A stretch of DNA of 64,000 nt from Chitinophagaceae bacterium 26-R-25 (lineage in GTDB: Bacteria; Bacteroidota; Bacteroidia; Chitinophagales; Chitinophagaceae), in the NCBI GenBank assembly GCA_029906195.1, contig JARWSJ010000002.1:992001-1056000 (forward strand), written 5' to 3'. Below are positions 26,157 to 33,951 of the stretch, piece after piece; the stretch's first letter is position 1, and the number at the start of each line of letters is the position of its first letter. The notes under the pieces are model-generated. The model was not told the DNA's origin and searched no databases. It worked only from the letters and a program-made list of their open reading frames with translations. Both the position numbers and the translations under genes were made by a program.

Positions 26157-26764
26157 TACTTCTTCGTTTTCAGCAAATGCTTCAACCTGCTAAAAGTCTC
26201 AGGTTTAATATTCAGATAAGACGCTAAGTATTTCTGCGGAACGCGTTGCAGCATGTCCGGGTGGTTTTGAAGGTATTCGAGAAAGCGCTCCCTCGTGCTT
26301 AGTAATGATTGTGAATAGTAGCGCTTATTTTTTTTCACGTACATATCACTGATAAGCAGACGTGCAAGATGTTCGAATTGAGGATGCGCTTCCAGCAATG
26401 CATTCATGCTTTCGTGTGAAATAGAAACGAGCGTTGTGGGTTCAAGCGTTTCTACGATCATATCCGAAGGAGTTCTTTGTATAAAAGAAATTTCGGAGTG
26501 AATGAAATGCCCTTCCGTTGCCAGTTGTAGCGTGATTTCCTTTTTGCCGAGACTGAAATATTTTCTTACAAGCCCCTTAATAACAATGTTGAAGTGGTTG
26601 TCCACCTCACCTTTGTTCAATACGATTTGCTTTTTATCAAAGGTTCTTACTTCAAGGTATGATTGAATAATTTCCAGCTGTTCGGGGCTGATGTTATCAA
26701 TGCGCCGGAGGTAGTGGAAGAGCTGGATTTTGAACTGGGTATGGTTATTACTATTTGGAGGCAA
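26156..26764 (-). CDS. Crp/Fnr-family regulator, second of a tandem pair
   Basis: The cyclic-nucleotide-binding-type domain contains FDKKQIVLNKGEVDNHFNIV and EGHFIHSEISF. The C-terminal helix-turn-helix is VPQKYLASYLNIKPETFSR. It is a paralogue of the gene directly upstream. The start is uncertain: there is no ATG before mid-protein. The open frame runs back to 26839 inside the upstream gene; I chose the TTG at 26764, 8 nt after the upstream stop, because it aligns with the paralogue (202 against 192 residues). TTG initiation or translational coupling is implied. Effector and targets are unknown. Confidence 0.75.
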   Translation of the reverse strand: MPPNSNNHTQFKIQLFHYLRRIDNISPEQLEIIQSYLEVRTFDKKQIVLNKGEVDNHFNIVIKGLVRKYFSLGKKEITLQLATEGHFIHSEISFIQRTPSDMIVETLEPTTLVSISHESMNALLEAHPQFEHLARLLISDMYVKKNKRYYSQSLLSTRERFLEYLQNHPDMLQRVPQKYLASYLNIKPETFSRLKHLLKTKK

Positions 26765-26771
26765 GGTCGGT

Positions 26772-27350
26772 TCAGTTACTGTTTGATGAATATTTATATC
26801 GGCTGAATGTTTCTGGTTTGATGTCAAGAAAAGAAGCAATCAGCTTCTGGGGAACTCTTTTTAAAAGCTCAGGATTTTCGTTAATGAATTTTGTAAAACG
26901 TTGTCGCGGAGTTAAGCTGATGCGTTCATACTCCCAGATCTCTGTTTGCAACAACCAATCCGTGAACAGTAATCTACCCAGTTTTTCAAAACGTGGGCTG
27001 TGACGATAAAGGGTCTCAAAAACATCTTTGCTAATAGAGAGTAGCATACAGGGTTCAAGGGCTTCGATACAATATTGCGAGGGTGCAGAAGACATAAAAG
27101 AAACTGCAGATGCAATCGTATCGTTTTCTTTTGCCAATTGTCTTACAACCTCCTCATTGCCGCGCATGAAATATTTTATGGCAACTCCTTTTTCCACAAA
27201 GCTAAGATGCGTTTCTTTTTCGCCTGCGTTTAGTATCATTTCGCCGGCATTGAAACGCCTCACCTCGAGCTTTTCGATTATAAGCGAAAGCTCTTCACCA
27301 GAGAGTGTGATGAACTGGTTGAGGTATTGGAATAGCCTATGCTGTTGCAT
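26772..27350 (-). CDS. Crp/Fnr-family regulator, first of a tandem pair
   Basis: The 192-residue protein begins MQQHRLFQYLNQFITLSGEE. It has a cNMP-binding-like domain (FNAGEMILNAGEKETHLSFV, ANDTIASAV-type segment) and a C-terminal helix-turn-helix (VPQKLIASFLDIKPETFSR). Residues that contact cAMP in Crp are not clearly conserved, so the ligand is unknown; this short class is frequent in Bacteroidota. It is co-directional with its paralogue and divergent from icd. A class G hairpin lies in the shared upstream region. Confidence 0.85.
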   Translation of the reverse strand: MQQHRLFQYLNQFITLSGEELSLIIEKLEVRRFNAGEMILNAGEKETHLSFVEKGVAIKYFMRGNEEVVRQLAKENDTIASAVSFMSSAPSQYCIEALEPCMLLSISKDVFETLYRHSPRFEKLGRLLFTDWLLQTEIWEYERISLTPRQRFTKFINENPELLKRVPQKLIASFLDIKPETFSRYKYSSNSN

Positions 27351-27428
27351 ATCCGTAGCTTGGTTGTAAAAGAGGTTAATAACGTTGTAAAGTACGAAGA
27401 ATATTCAACTTTTGAAAAGATAAAAGGC

Positions 27429-27580
27429 AATTTGAAAATTTGAGGATTTGAAAATTTGAAAATGAGGCATCTGCATATTTTAGAATTTGTTATTGCTTCG
27501 GGATCGGCGATCAAATGTTAGAAAAAGAAGGCTGCATTTAAAGAATTTTCAGATTATCATATTTTCAAATTTTCAAATTC
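27429..27580. repeat. Long intergenic hairpin, class G, divergent site
   Basis: The left arm (about 27428-27463) consists of AATTTGAAA and AGGATTTG words and equals the complement of the right arm at 23329-23364. Its own right arm (about 27560-27580) is shorter. Confidence 0.7.
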
Positions 27581-27634
27581 GCACCCAAAATATCATTACC
27601 TCCAAATTAAATGACTTCAAAATATTATCAAGCT

Positions 27635-27666
27635 TTTGTGTAATTCGTTCAATTCTTGTAGGTTTG
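27635..27666 (+). promoter_or_regulatory. icd promoter with both Bacteroidota elements
   Basis: TTTG at 27635-27638 and TAGGTTTG at 27659-27666, spaced by 20 nt, match the -33/-7 consensus. The leader is about 30 nt. This is the best two-box promoter in the window. Confidence 0.7.
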
Positions 27667-27699
27667 CCTACTTTTTTGGATACTTAAAACTAGAATCTA

Positions 27700-28935
27700 A
27701 TGGCGAAAAAAATAAAAGTTGCAAATCCCGTTGTGGAACTCGACGGAGACGAGATGACGCGAATCATCTGGAAGTTTATTAAGGATAAATTGATCCTGCC
27801 TTACCTTGAAATAGACATTAAATATTATGACCTTGGTGTTGAGCACCGTGATGCGACAAACGACCAGGTTACTATAGATGCTGCAAACGCTATCAAACAA
27901 TACGGTGTAGGTATCAAATGTGCTACCATCACGCCGGATGAGGCTCGTGTAGAAGAGTTTAAGTTGAAACAAATGTGGAAGAGCCCTAATGGTACAATCC
28001 GTAACATTCTGGATGGTACTGTGTTCCGTGAGCCAATCGTAATCAACAATATTCCAAGACTGGTTACAAACTGGACAGCGCCAATCATTGTTGGCCGTCA
28101 CGCTTTTGGTGACCAATATCGCGCAACCGATACAGTTATAAAAGGTAAAGGTAAGCTTACCATGACTTTCACTCCGGAAGATGGCGGTGAACCTCAGACT
28201 TTTGAAGTATTCAATTTTAAAGGTGATGGCGTTGCAATGTCAATGTACAACACCGACGAGTCTATCAAAGGTTTTGCACGCAGCTGCTTTAACATGGCGC
28301 TTAGCAAAAAATGGCCTTTGTACCTGTCTACAAAAAATACAATTCTTAAAAAATACGACGGTCGTTTCAAAGACATCTTTGAAGATATCTTCCAAAAAGA
28401 ATTCAAGGCTCAGTTCGATGCAGCAGGTATCGTTTACGAACACCGCCTGATCGATGACATGGTTGCCAGCGCTCTTAAATGGAACGGTAACTTTGTTTGG
28501 GCTTGTAAAAACTACGATGGCGACGTTCAAAGTGATACAGTAGCACAAGGTTTCGGTTCACTTGGTTTGATGACTTCTGTGTTGATCACTCCTGATGGCA
28601 AAACAATGGAAGCAGAAGCGGCGCACGGTACAGTAACACGTCACTACCGCGAGCACCAAAAAGGCAAACCAACTTCTACCAACCCAATCGCTTCTATTTT
28701 CGCATGGACAAGAGGTTTGGCATTCCGCGGTAAACTGGATAACAACCAGGAGCTGATCGATTTCGCAAATGCTTTGGAAGCAGTTTGTATCGAAACAGTT
28801 GAAAGCGGCAAAATGACTAAAGACCTTGCTGTTTGCGTAAGCGGCAACAAAGTAGAACACGGAAAAGATTTCTTGTACACAGAGGAATTCCTGAACGCAA
28901 TCGACGAAAACCTGAAAAAGAAATTGGCGATATAA
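27700..28935 (+). CDS. icd: NADP-dependent isocitrate dehydrogenase
   Basis: This enzyme oxidatively decarboxylates isocitrate to 2-oxoglutarate, giving NADPH, in the TCA cycle. The 411 residues match the eukaryote-like homodimeric type II enzyme: [14 protein letters not shown] at the start, [20 protein letters not shown] near 94-113, [23 protein letters not shown] and [17 protein letters not shown]. Substrate Arg, Lys and Asp residues are in place. It has its own two-box promoter. The stop codon is joined to a class G hairpin arm, and a terminator-like stem lies just downstream. Confidence 0.95.
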   Translation: MAKKIKVANPVVELDGDEMTRIIWKFIKDKLILPYLEIDIKYYDLGVEHRDATNDQVTIDAANAIKQYGVGIKCATITPDEARVEEFKLKQMWKSPNGTIRNILDGTVFREPIVINNIPRLVTNWTAPIIVGRHAFGDQYRATDTVIKGKGKLTMTFTPEDGGEPQTFEVFNFKGDGVAMSMYNTDESIKGFARSCFNMALSKKWPLYLSTKNTILKKYDGRFKDIFEDIFQKEFKAQFDAAGIVYEHRLIDDMVASALKWNGNFVWACKNYDGDVQSDTVAQGFGSLGLMTSVLITPDGKTMEAEAAHGTVTRHYREHQKGKPTSTNPIASIFAWTRGLAFRGKLDNNQELIDFANALEAVCIETVESGKMTKDLAVCVSGNKVEHGKDFLYTEEFLNAIDENLKKKLAI

Positions 28936-28963
28936 TTTGAAATGTGCTGATTTGAAAATTTGA

Positions 28964-29008
28964 AAATGCCTGGTGCTACTTCTTTAATGAATGTAACACC
29001 AGGCATTT
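28964..29008. terminator. Terminator-like hairpin after icd
   Basis: AAATGCCTGGTG (28964-28975) pairs with CACCAGGCATTT (28997-29008) around a 21-nt loop, at a convergent junction. No strong T-tract follows. Confidence 0.55.
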
Positions 29009-29072
29009 CTGATTTGGCATATAAATGTTGACCGGTTAATACAGGTTGAGAACATTGTTTCTGTGCAAAAGG

Positions 29073-29128
29073 CTTCGACAAGCTCAGCCTGACAGCGCTA
29101 GCGGAGTGTCAGGCTGAGCTTGTCGAAG
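29073..29128. repeat. Class M hairpin (CTTCGACAAGCTCAG), perfect 22-bp stem
   Basis: Arms 29073-29094 and 29107-29128 are exact complements around a 12-nt loop. A second copy with two changes is at 40657-40712. I recognise this as a dispersed palindrome type seen in many bacterial genomes. Confidence 0.85.
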
Positions 29129-29218
29129 TCTTCTCACCATTATCGCTGCTCGGTAAAAAGTTTTAATGCAGCACCTCTCATTTTCAAATTAGCACATCTT
29201 CAAATTTTCAAATTACCG

Positions 29219-29878
29219 CTAGCGGCTCTCCTCAATATTCGCTCCCAGCGTTCCCCTAAAACGTTTCCAGAAACTTTCTCTTTTGGTGATACTTATAAAG
29301 TCGGGCTTGTAGGCTTTTGCCGAATCGATTGCCGGCGTAATCATGTAAGGCTCCATAGCTTTCAGCGTATCGAATACAAAAGGTATCAACACGATATCCC
29401 TGCTTACTTTTCTTCGCGCAAACTTGGAGATCATTTTTGTTTGATATGGGTCAGAAGCAATGGCTATTTTTTCGAACCCCATTTTTTTTGCCATCTGGTA
29501 GGAGTAATAGATGTTTTCAGTAGTATGCTCCGCAGTAGTTTCCGTGAAAATATGTTCCTGCGGAATGCCTAAAGCATGGGCGTATAAAGCCATGATTTCT
29601 GACTCGTAATATGGAGTATAAACTGCCGCTCCGGAATAAATAATGTTTTTGGTAATACCCCGATCATACAGATATTTTGACCAGTATACGCGCCCTTTCA
29701 TGGTGTGGCTCCAGCCATCTTGTTCAAAAGGAATTCCCGGTACAATGATTACATCAAACTGCTCCGTTTTGGCTTTCGCAAAAAGTTTGTGGGATTCTCG
29801 ACTGGTGTAAAAGCAAGAACTGAGGGTAGTAATGGTCAGCAATACCGCTGCTGGAATCAGGATTGTCAGTTTTGTCAT
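29219..29878 (-). CDS. YdcF/SanA-like DUF218 lipoprotein
   Basis: The 219-residue protein starts with a signal ending in LTITTLSSC, a lipobox. The DUF218 fold follows: FDVIIVPGIPFE near 40-51, IIYSGAAVYTPYYES, TTAEHTTENIYYSY and FEKIAIASDPYQTKM. SanA/YdcF proteins act in envelope permeability or bind S-adenosylmethionine, but the reaction is not established. No partner genes are adjacent. The gene is convergent with icd. Confidence 0.8.
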   Translation of the reverse strand: MTKLTILIPAAVLLTITTLSSCFYTSRESHKLFAKAKTEQFDVIIVPGIPFEQDGWSHTMKGRVYWSKYLYDRGITKNIIYSGAAVYTPYYESEIMALYAHALGIPQEHIFTETTAEHTTENIYYSYQMAKKMGFEKIAIASDPYQTKMISKFARRKVSRDIVLIPFVFDTLKAMEPYMITPAIDSAKAYKPDFISITKRESFWKRFRGTLGANIEESR

Positions 29879-30029
29879 ACGGGATCGATATTAATGGTTC
29901 ACGTCTACAGCCATTCATAACGAACTAAAACAAATAAAGTTCACTTTTCGTTGCTTTGCAGTGTGTTACAAAACATATTAAATAATACTGCAAACATTAA
30001 ACCATTGAAAACCGGTCGCATAAAAGCGT

Positions 30030-30054
30030 AAAAAAAACCGGCAGCGAGCCGGTT
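30030..30054 (-). terminator. Intrinsic terminator after the 30-kb regulatory-domain gene
   Basis: AACCGGC pairs with GCCGGTT (30048-30054) around AGCGA. On the minus strand a T-tract follows the stem. Confidence 0.7.
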
Positions 30055-30067
30055 CTAAATAATTTTA

Positions 30068-30709
30068 CTAGTTTTTGTTCCGAAAATCTCCCCGTTTCCA
30101 GGCCTTTATGAATTCTCCCCAGGCCATCGGGTTGAAGATATTCATTGGAGGAACCTGTCCGGAATAATATCGTTTGGTAGCGTCTTGTTTTAAACTGTAG
30201 TTGGCATTTTCTCCACCATCCCGCGGCATGGTCCTCGCAAGGGCTTCTCTTTTTTGTTCGTCGGTATTCTGTCGGGCAATTTCAAGCGCATCGGCTTTTA
30301 CATCGGTATTTACGAAGTCCCGCTCAAATTGCTCCCTTGTGGGCCGCGGTCGAATGATCGTTGCCGGTAAGTACGTTGTGTCGGTCACCATCAACTGGAT
30401 TACGCTGTGTTGGTTACCTACCAGGTCTCTTCTGATTTTTACGGTAACCGGCTTGAATCCAATACTCGTAAACTCAATTTCGTCACCTTTTAAAACCACA
30501 ATGGAGAACACGCCATCTTCACTACTCATCGTACCCTGAACACGTCCTTTAACCATAACACTCACTGCTGGTATAGGTCTCAGGCTGTCTGCAGTCATAA
30601 TAACACCGTACAATTGTACCACTGAGTCTTTTATCGACTCGAATTGGGCAGAAGCTTGCTGGCGCATAGCAATCACCCCAATAAAAAGAAGTAGTAAAAA
30701 TTTCTTCAT
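30068..30709 (-). CDS. Carboxypeptidase-like regulatory-domain protein
   Basis: I start at the ATG at 30709 (213 residues), where a signal peptide (MKKFLLLLFIGVIAMRQQASA) begins. A carboxypeptidase-D regulatory-like beta-sandwich spans about 30-110 (LYGVIMTADSLRPIPAVSVMVKG, GVFSIVVLKGDEIEFTSIGF). The C-terminal 100 residues are polar with no recognised domain and end in a basic tail. Such proteins are common in Bacteroidota envelopes. The reading frame to 30823 would run through the promoter and is rejected. TATATTTG lies 5 nt upstream of the ATG. Confidence 0.8.
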   Translation of the reverse strand: MKKFLLLLFIGVIAMRQQASAQFESIKDSVVQLYGVIMTADSLRPIPAVSVMVKGRVQGTMSSEDGVFSIVVLKGDEIEFTSIGFKPVTVKIRRDLVGNQHSVIQLMVTDTTYLPATIIRPRPTREQFERDFVNTDVKADALEIARQNTDEQKREALARTMPRDGGENANYSLKQDATKRYYSGQVPPMNIFNPMAWGEFIKAWKRGDFRNKN

Positions 30710-30714
30710 CGCCT

Positions 30715-30722
30715 CAAATATA
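30715..30722 (-). promoter_or_regulatory. -7 box abutting the regulatory-domain gene
   Basis: TATATTTG is followed by AGGCG and the ATG at 30709, a 5-nt gap that predicts a leaderless mRNA. Confidence 0.6.
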
Positions 30723-30769
30723 ACAACTTCAATTATTATAAACAGCAACTTATTACGCTTAGTATTGGT

Positions 30770-30777
30770 TAATTTTG
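30770..30777 (+). promoter_or_regulatory. Candidate -7 box of mrp
   Basis: TAATTTTG lies about 31 nt before the mrp ATG, in the divergent region shared with the 30.7-kb gene. Confidence 0.6.
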
Positions 30778-30808
30778 CACCAATTATTCTTTTTTTAACA
30801 AATAAATC

Positions 30809-31912
30809 ATGACGCAGGAGCAAATACTAAAAGCATTGAGCAATGTGCAAGAACCTGACTTAGGAAAGGATATTGTAACGCTCAATATGGTTAAAGATAT
30901 AGAGATCAATAACAACGACGTTTCTTTTACCGTAGTCCTCACTACACCGGCTTGTCCTTTGAAGGACCTGATAAAAAATGCCTGTGTAAACGCTGTGCAA
31001 ATTCTTGTAAATAAGGAGGCTAAAGTAAAAGTGAATTTCACCTCTAACACGAGCAGTAATCGCCAGGACACCCAGGCTGTTTTACCCAAAGTTAAAAACA
31101 TCATCGCGGTAGTAAGTGGTAAAGGTGGCGTTGGAAAAAGTACCGTTTCTGCCAACCTTGCAATTGCACTCGCACAAGGCGGCGCTCAGGTAGGTTTGAT
31201 GGATGCGGACATTTACGGTCCAAGCGTGCCTATTATGTTTGGCGTACGCGGCGAACGCCCTATGATGATGCAGATTGAAGGTGCCGATAAAGGCATGATC
31301 GTTCCTTTGGAGAAATATGGTATCAAACTGATGAGCATCGGTTTACTGGTAGATGAAAAAAATGCGGTGGTTTGGCGCGGTCCAATGGCCAGCAGCGCCA
31401 TCCGTCAGTTTGTAACAGATGTTTACTGGGACGAACTTGATTATCTTATCATCGACATGCCTCCGGGAACAGGCGACATTCATTTGACGCTCATGCAAAC
31501 CGTTCCTGTTACAGGCGTTATTGTTGTAACCACACCGCAAGACGTTGCACTGGCAGATGCTAAAAAAGGTATCGCTATGTTTGGCCAGGCGCAAATTAAA
31601 GTGCCGATCATCGGGTTGGTGGAAAACATGAGTTACTTTACTCCTGCTGAACTGCCAAATAACAAATACTACATCTTCGGAAAAGAAGGTGGTAAGAGAT
31701 TGGCTGAAGAATATGACATTCCTCTCATTGGACAAATTCCACTTGTACAAAGCATTCGCGAAGGCGGCGACAATGGCGAACCTATCATGGCAAGCAACGA
31801 CGAAATCACGAAAAAAGCTTTCGAAGAATTTGCCGGTGCCGCAGCAAGAAGTATTGCCATGCGCAACGCAAACCTCGAGGCTACCAAGGTGATTGAAATA
31901 GTAGAAGGTTAA
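30809..31912 (+). CDS. mrp: Mrp/ApbC/NBP35-family P-loop ATPase
   Basis: This is an iron-sulfur cluster carrier or scaffold of the ParA/MinD superfamily. The 367 residues have an N-terminal MIP18/DUF59 domain (about 1-85, with TTPACPLKDLI) and the ATPase domain: deviant Walker A SGKGGVGKST near 103-112, DADIYGPSVP, and IIDMPPGTGDIHLTLMQ. In many Mrp proteins a C-terminal CxxC after ENMSYF binds the cluster. Here the segment is ENMSYFTPAELPNNKYYIFG with no cysteine, so cluster handling must use other residues. The stop codon overlaps a class A arm. Confidence 0.92.
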   Translation: MTQEQILKALSNVQEPDLGKDIVTLNMVKDIEINNNDVSFTVVLTTPACPLKDLIKNACVNAVQILVNKEAKVKVNFTSNTSSNRQDTQAVLPKVKNIIAVVSGKGGVGKSTVSANLAIALAQGGAQVGLMDADIYGPSVPIMFGVRGERPMMMQIEGADKGMIVPLEKYGIKLMSIGLLVDEKNAVVWRGPMASSAIRQFVTDVYWDELDYLIIDMPPGTGDIHLTLMQTVPVTGVIVVTTPQDVALADAKKGIAMFGQAQIKVPIIGLVENMSYFTPAELPNNKYYIFGKEGGKRLAEEYDIPLIGQIPLVQSIREGGDNGEPIMASNDEITKKAFEEFAGAAARSIAMRNANLEATKVIEIVEG

Positions 31913-32142
31913 TTGAAAATTGAAAGTTGAAAATTGAAAATGGTAGGGGCGAATTGCATTCGCCCTCGAAATAGAAAATGGGGAGTACGTCGAAAGATGC
32001 ATTCCCCATTTTCTATTTAATAAAGGAATAATCGAGTAATTGGATACAGATGCACCATAACTTCAGTTATTCAATTATTCAGTTACTCAGTTATTTGTAC
32101 ATTAGCCAATCATTTTCAATTTTCAACTTTCAATTTTCAATT
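31911..32142. repeat. Composite class A hairpin with three nested inner hairpins
   Basis: The outer arms 31911-31942 and 32111-32142 are exact 32-nt complements. The interior holds a GGGCGAAT palindrome (31947-31965), a perfect 16-bp stem (31969-31984 with 32003-32018, core AGAAAATGGGGA) and class B words (about 32021-32097, mostly the right arm). The left arm starts inside the mrp stop codon and the right arm ends 8 nt before the next gene. Confidence 0.9.
31947..31965. repeat. Short palindrome, GGGCGAAT family
   Basis: GGGCGAAT and its complement around TGC, nested in the class A element. It matches the copy at 13341-13359 apart from one loop base. Confidence 0.7.
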
Positions 32143-32149
32143 ACCCAAA

Positions 32150-32791
32150 GTGTACAGTTTCCCTTACTATAAAACCAAGGATCACGAAAAAGTGCTGCAG
32201 TTTATGCAGGCCCATCCGTTTGCGATGTTAACAGGTTGCGATGAGCAGCATTGTCCAGTTGCTACACAGGTGCCGATCTTAATGTCGGAAAGAGATGGCC
32301 GGTTGTTCCTGGAAGGACATGTGATGCGCAATACAGATCATCAAAAAGCATTTGCGGCAAACAATAATGTACTCGCCATTTTCACGGGGCCGCATACATA
32401 TGTGAGCGCAAGCTGGTACGCAAATCCTCAGCAAGCCTCCACATGGAATTACATGGCCGTGCATGCGAAAGGACAACTTACTTTCCTGCCGGATGAACGA
32501 TTGATCGATATTCTCAAAAGAACGACTGATCAATTTGAAAACAATCCTGCCTCTGAAGCGTCGTTTGATAAATTGCCACAAGAGTATGTGAGTAGATTAG
32601 CAAAAGCAATCGTAGCTTTTGAAATTGAAGTGACAGCCCTCGATCACACATTTAAGCTGAGTCAAAACAGAGATGAGGAAAGTTATAAAAACATTACCCA
32701 TCGATTGTCTGTTAGTGATAATGCGGATGCCAATGCAATCGCTAAGATGATGGAGGCGGGACATGACGATGTGTACAATAAAGAAAAGTAA
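32150..32791 (+). CDS. PaiB-like FMN-binding negative transcriptional regulator
   Basis: The 213 residues start at a GTG (MYSFPYYKTKD) and follow the PaiB family. It is a split-barrel flavin-binding fold with HPFAMLTGCDEQHCPVATQVP, VMRNTDHQKAF, IFTGPHTYVSASWY near 82-95 and WNYMAVHAKG. The C-terminal helix carries FKLSQNRDEESY. Bacillus PaiB affects protease and sporulation genes, though the family may be simple flavin reductases. The class A right arm ends just upstream. The start is uncertain because there is no ATG nearby. Confidence 0.82.
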   Translation: MYSFPYYKTKDHEKVLQFMQAHPFAMLTGCDEQHCPVATQVPILMSERDGRLFLEGHVMRNTDHQKAFAANNNVLAIFTGPHTYVSASWYANPQQASTWNYMAVHAKGQLTFLPDERLIDILKRTTDQFENNPASEASFDKLPQEYVSRLAKAIVAFEIEVTALDHTFKLSQNRDEESYKNITHRLSVSDNADANAIAKMMEAGHDDVYNKEK

Positions 32792-32861
32792 AAAGTAGAA
32801 AGTCAAAAATTCGTAACACTGTTGCGCCAGCTTTTGACTTTTGATTTTTTATTTTTGACTT
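32787..32861. repeat. Long intergenic hairpin, class K (AAGTAAAAAGTAGAAAGTC words)
   Basis: The left arm (32787-32809) begins over the PaiB-like stop codon. The right arm (32831-32861) is its imperfect complement and contains a TATTTTTG box (32850-32857) that could serve the next gene. Confidence 0.65.
32850..32857 (+). promoter_or_regulatory. Candidate -7 box of the GDPD gene inside a repeat arm
   Basis: TATTTTTG matches TAnnTTTG, lies about 28 nt before the ATG at 32886 and is part of the class K right arm. Confidence 0.5.
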
Positions 32862-32885
32862 ATCACTGACCTAAAAACAACACCA

Positions 32886-33806
32886 ATGCTGAAACCCCTG
32901 TGCGCATGCATTTGCGCGGTTCTGGTTTTGACAACTTCTTCTTTCCAAATAAAAAAAGGAAAACATCATCAGATGAGCACTGATACATTGCCTGCATTTG
33001 ACCTGGAAGGACACCGCGGTGGTCGCGGACTGATGCCTGAGAATACTATTCCTGCAATGCTCCATGCAATTGATCTTGGAGTAAACACGCTTGAAATGGA
33101 CGTTGTTTTTACAAAAGACATGCAACCCATTTTGTCCCATGAGCCATTCTTCAATCACGATATCACTACAAAACCCGACGGCAGTTTTGTAACACAAGCA
33201 GAAGAACGTTCCCTGAATATTTACACAATGACCTATGATTCTGTAAAACGCTATGACGTAGGAATGAAGCCGCATCCAAAATTTCCCGAACAAAAGAAAA
33301 TTGCTGCTGTAAAACCGTTGCTTGCTGACGTTATCGACCGTGTGGAATCGTATTTGAAGAAGAGCAAAAAGAAGAATGTTTTTTATAACATAGAAACAAA
33401 AACGAACAAGGCAACTGACAACATTTATCATCCCGAGCCTGCTGTATTTGTGGATGCGCTGATGAAAGTATTGATACAAAAGAAAATTACTTCCAGGGTC
33501 ATCATTCAATCATTTGATTTTCGAACGCTGCAATACATAAAGGAACATTATCCTTACATGAAAACCTCGATGCTGATTGAAGATTTTGACAAGCGATCCT
33601 TTGAAGAGCAACTCGCAATGGCCGGTTTCAAGCCCACCATTTACAGCCCTGCATACAAGCTCGTAACCAGGAAGCTGGTAGAAGATTGCCACAGCAAAAA
33701 CATAAAAGTAATTCCTTGGACAGTAAACGATAAAACAGTCTACGATTCATTGATCGCAAAGAAGGTAGATGGCGTTATTACGGATTACCCGGACAGAATT
33801 AGGTAA
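32886..33806 (+). CDS. Glycerophosphodiester phosphodiesterase
   Basis: The enzyme hydrolyses glycerophosphodiesters to glycerol-3-phosphate and an alcohol. The 306 residues start with a signal sequence with cysteines at 6, 8 and 10, so it is exported or lipid-anchored. The GDPD TIM barrel carries the catalytic pair His43 (EGHRGGRG) and His85 (SHEPF), with metal ligands Glu52 (PENT), Glu70 and Asp72 (LEMDV). The barrel closes with PWTVNDKTVYDSLIAKKVDGVITDYP. It is likely a phospholipid salvage enzyme in the periplasm. Confidence 0.9.
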   Translation: MLKPLCACICAVLVLTTSSFQIKKGKHHQMSTDTLPAFDLEGHRGGRGLMPENTIPAMLHAIDLGVNTLEMDVVFTKDMQPILSHEPFFNHDITTKPDGSFVTQAEERSLNIYTMTYDSVKRYDVGMKPHPKFPEQKKIAAVKPLLADVIDRVESYLKKSKKKNVFYNIETKTNKATDNIYHPEPAVFVDALMKVLIQKKITSRVIIQSFDFRTLQYIKEHYPYMKTSMLIEDFDKRSFEEQLAMAGFKPTIYSPAYKLVTRKLVEDCHSKNIKVIPWTVNDKTVYDSLIAKKVDGVITDYPDRIR

Positions 33807-33812
33807 AATACA

Positions 33813-33931
33813 GGAACGCAGATTTTCATGATTGTCATGATTTTAATGATTCTTAAATTGGATGTTTTGTAACTATCCATATCGTTAGAAAAAATCTTTG
33901 TAATCATGAAAATCTTGACAATCTGCGTTCC
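33813..33931. repeat. Long intergenic hairpin, class C (TCATGATT 9-mers), permuted arms
   Basis: The left arm 33813-33852 reads GGAACGCAGATT followed by 9-mers TTCATGATT, GTCATGATT, TTAATGATT. The complement of the right arm (33902-33931) has GTCAAGATT then TTCATGATT. The end blocks pair perfectly but the inner words are in a different order. Confidence 0.8.
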
Positions 33932-33951
33932 TTCTCTCAAAAAATCACATC

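Larger units (their letters stand above)
27351..27699. other. Gene-free divergent region crp-like / icd
   Basis: This 349-nt spacer holds a class G hairpin (27429-27580) and the icd promoter (27635-27666). No -7 box for the Crp-like gene and no small ORF with support were seen. Confidence 0.6.
28934..29214. repeat. Long intergenic hairpin, class G, with permuted arm words
   Basis: Left arm 28934-28968 and right arm 29179-29214 use the same words (AATTTG, ATTTGAAAATTTG, ATGTGCT) in a different order, so they pair piecewise. The loop holds a terminator-like stem and a class M hairpin. The flanking genes are convergent. Confidence 0.75.

Noticed and set aside
26156-27350. The two overlapping Crp-like frames as one frameshifted gene
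   Set aside because: Each frame contains its own complete cNMP-like domain and helix-turn-helix, so they are two tandem genes.
29073-29128. Class M hairpin as a terminator of icd
   Set aside because: There is no T-tract, the sequence recurs at 40657 as a dispersed palindrome and a better stem lies nearer icd.
31343-32002. 219-residue open frame antisense to mrp
   Set aside because: It runs through the class A hairpin arm and has no domain; it is a shadow of mrp.
32871-33509. 212-residue open frame antisense to the GDPD gene
   Set aside because: Shadow of a gene with an intact catalytic His pair; composition is unlike the neighbouring proteins.
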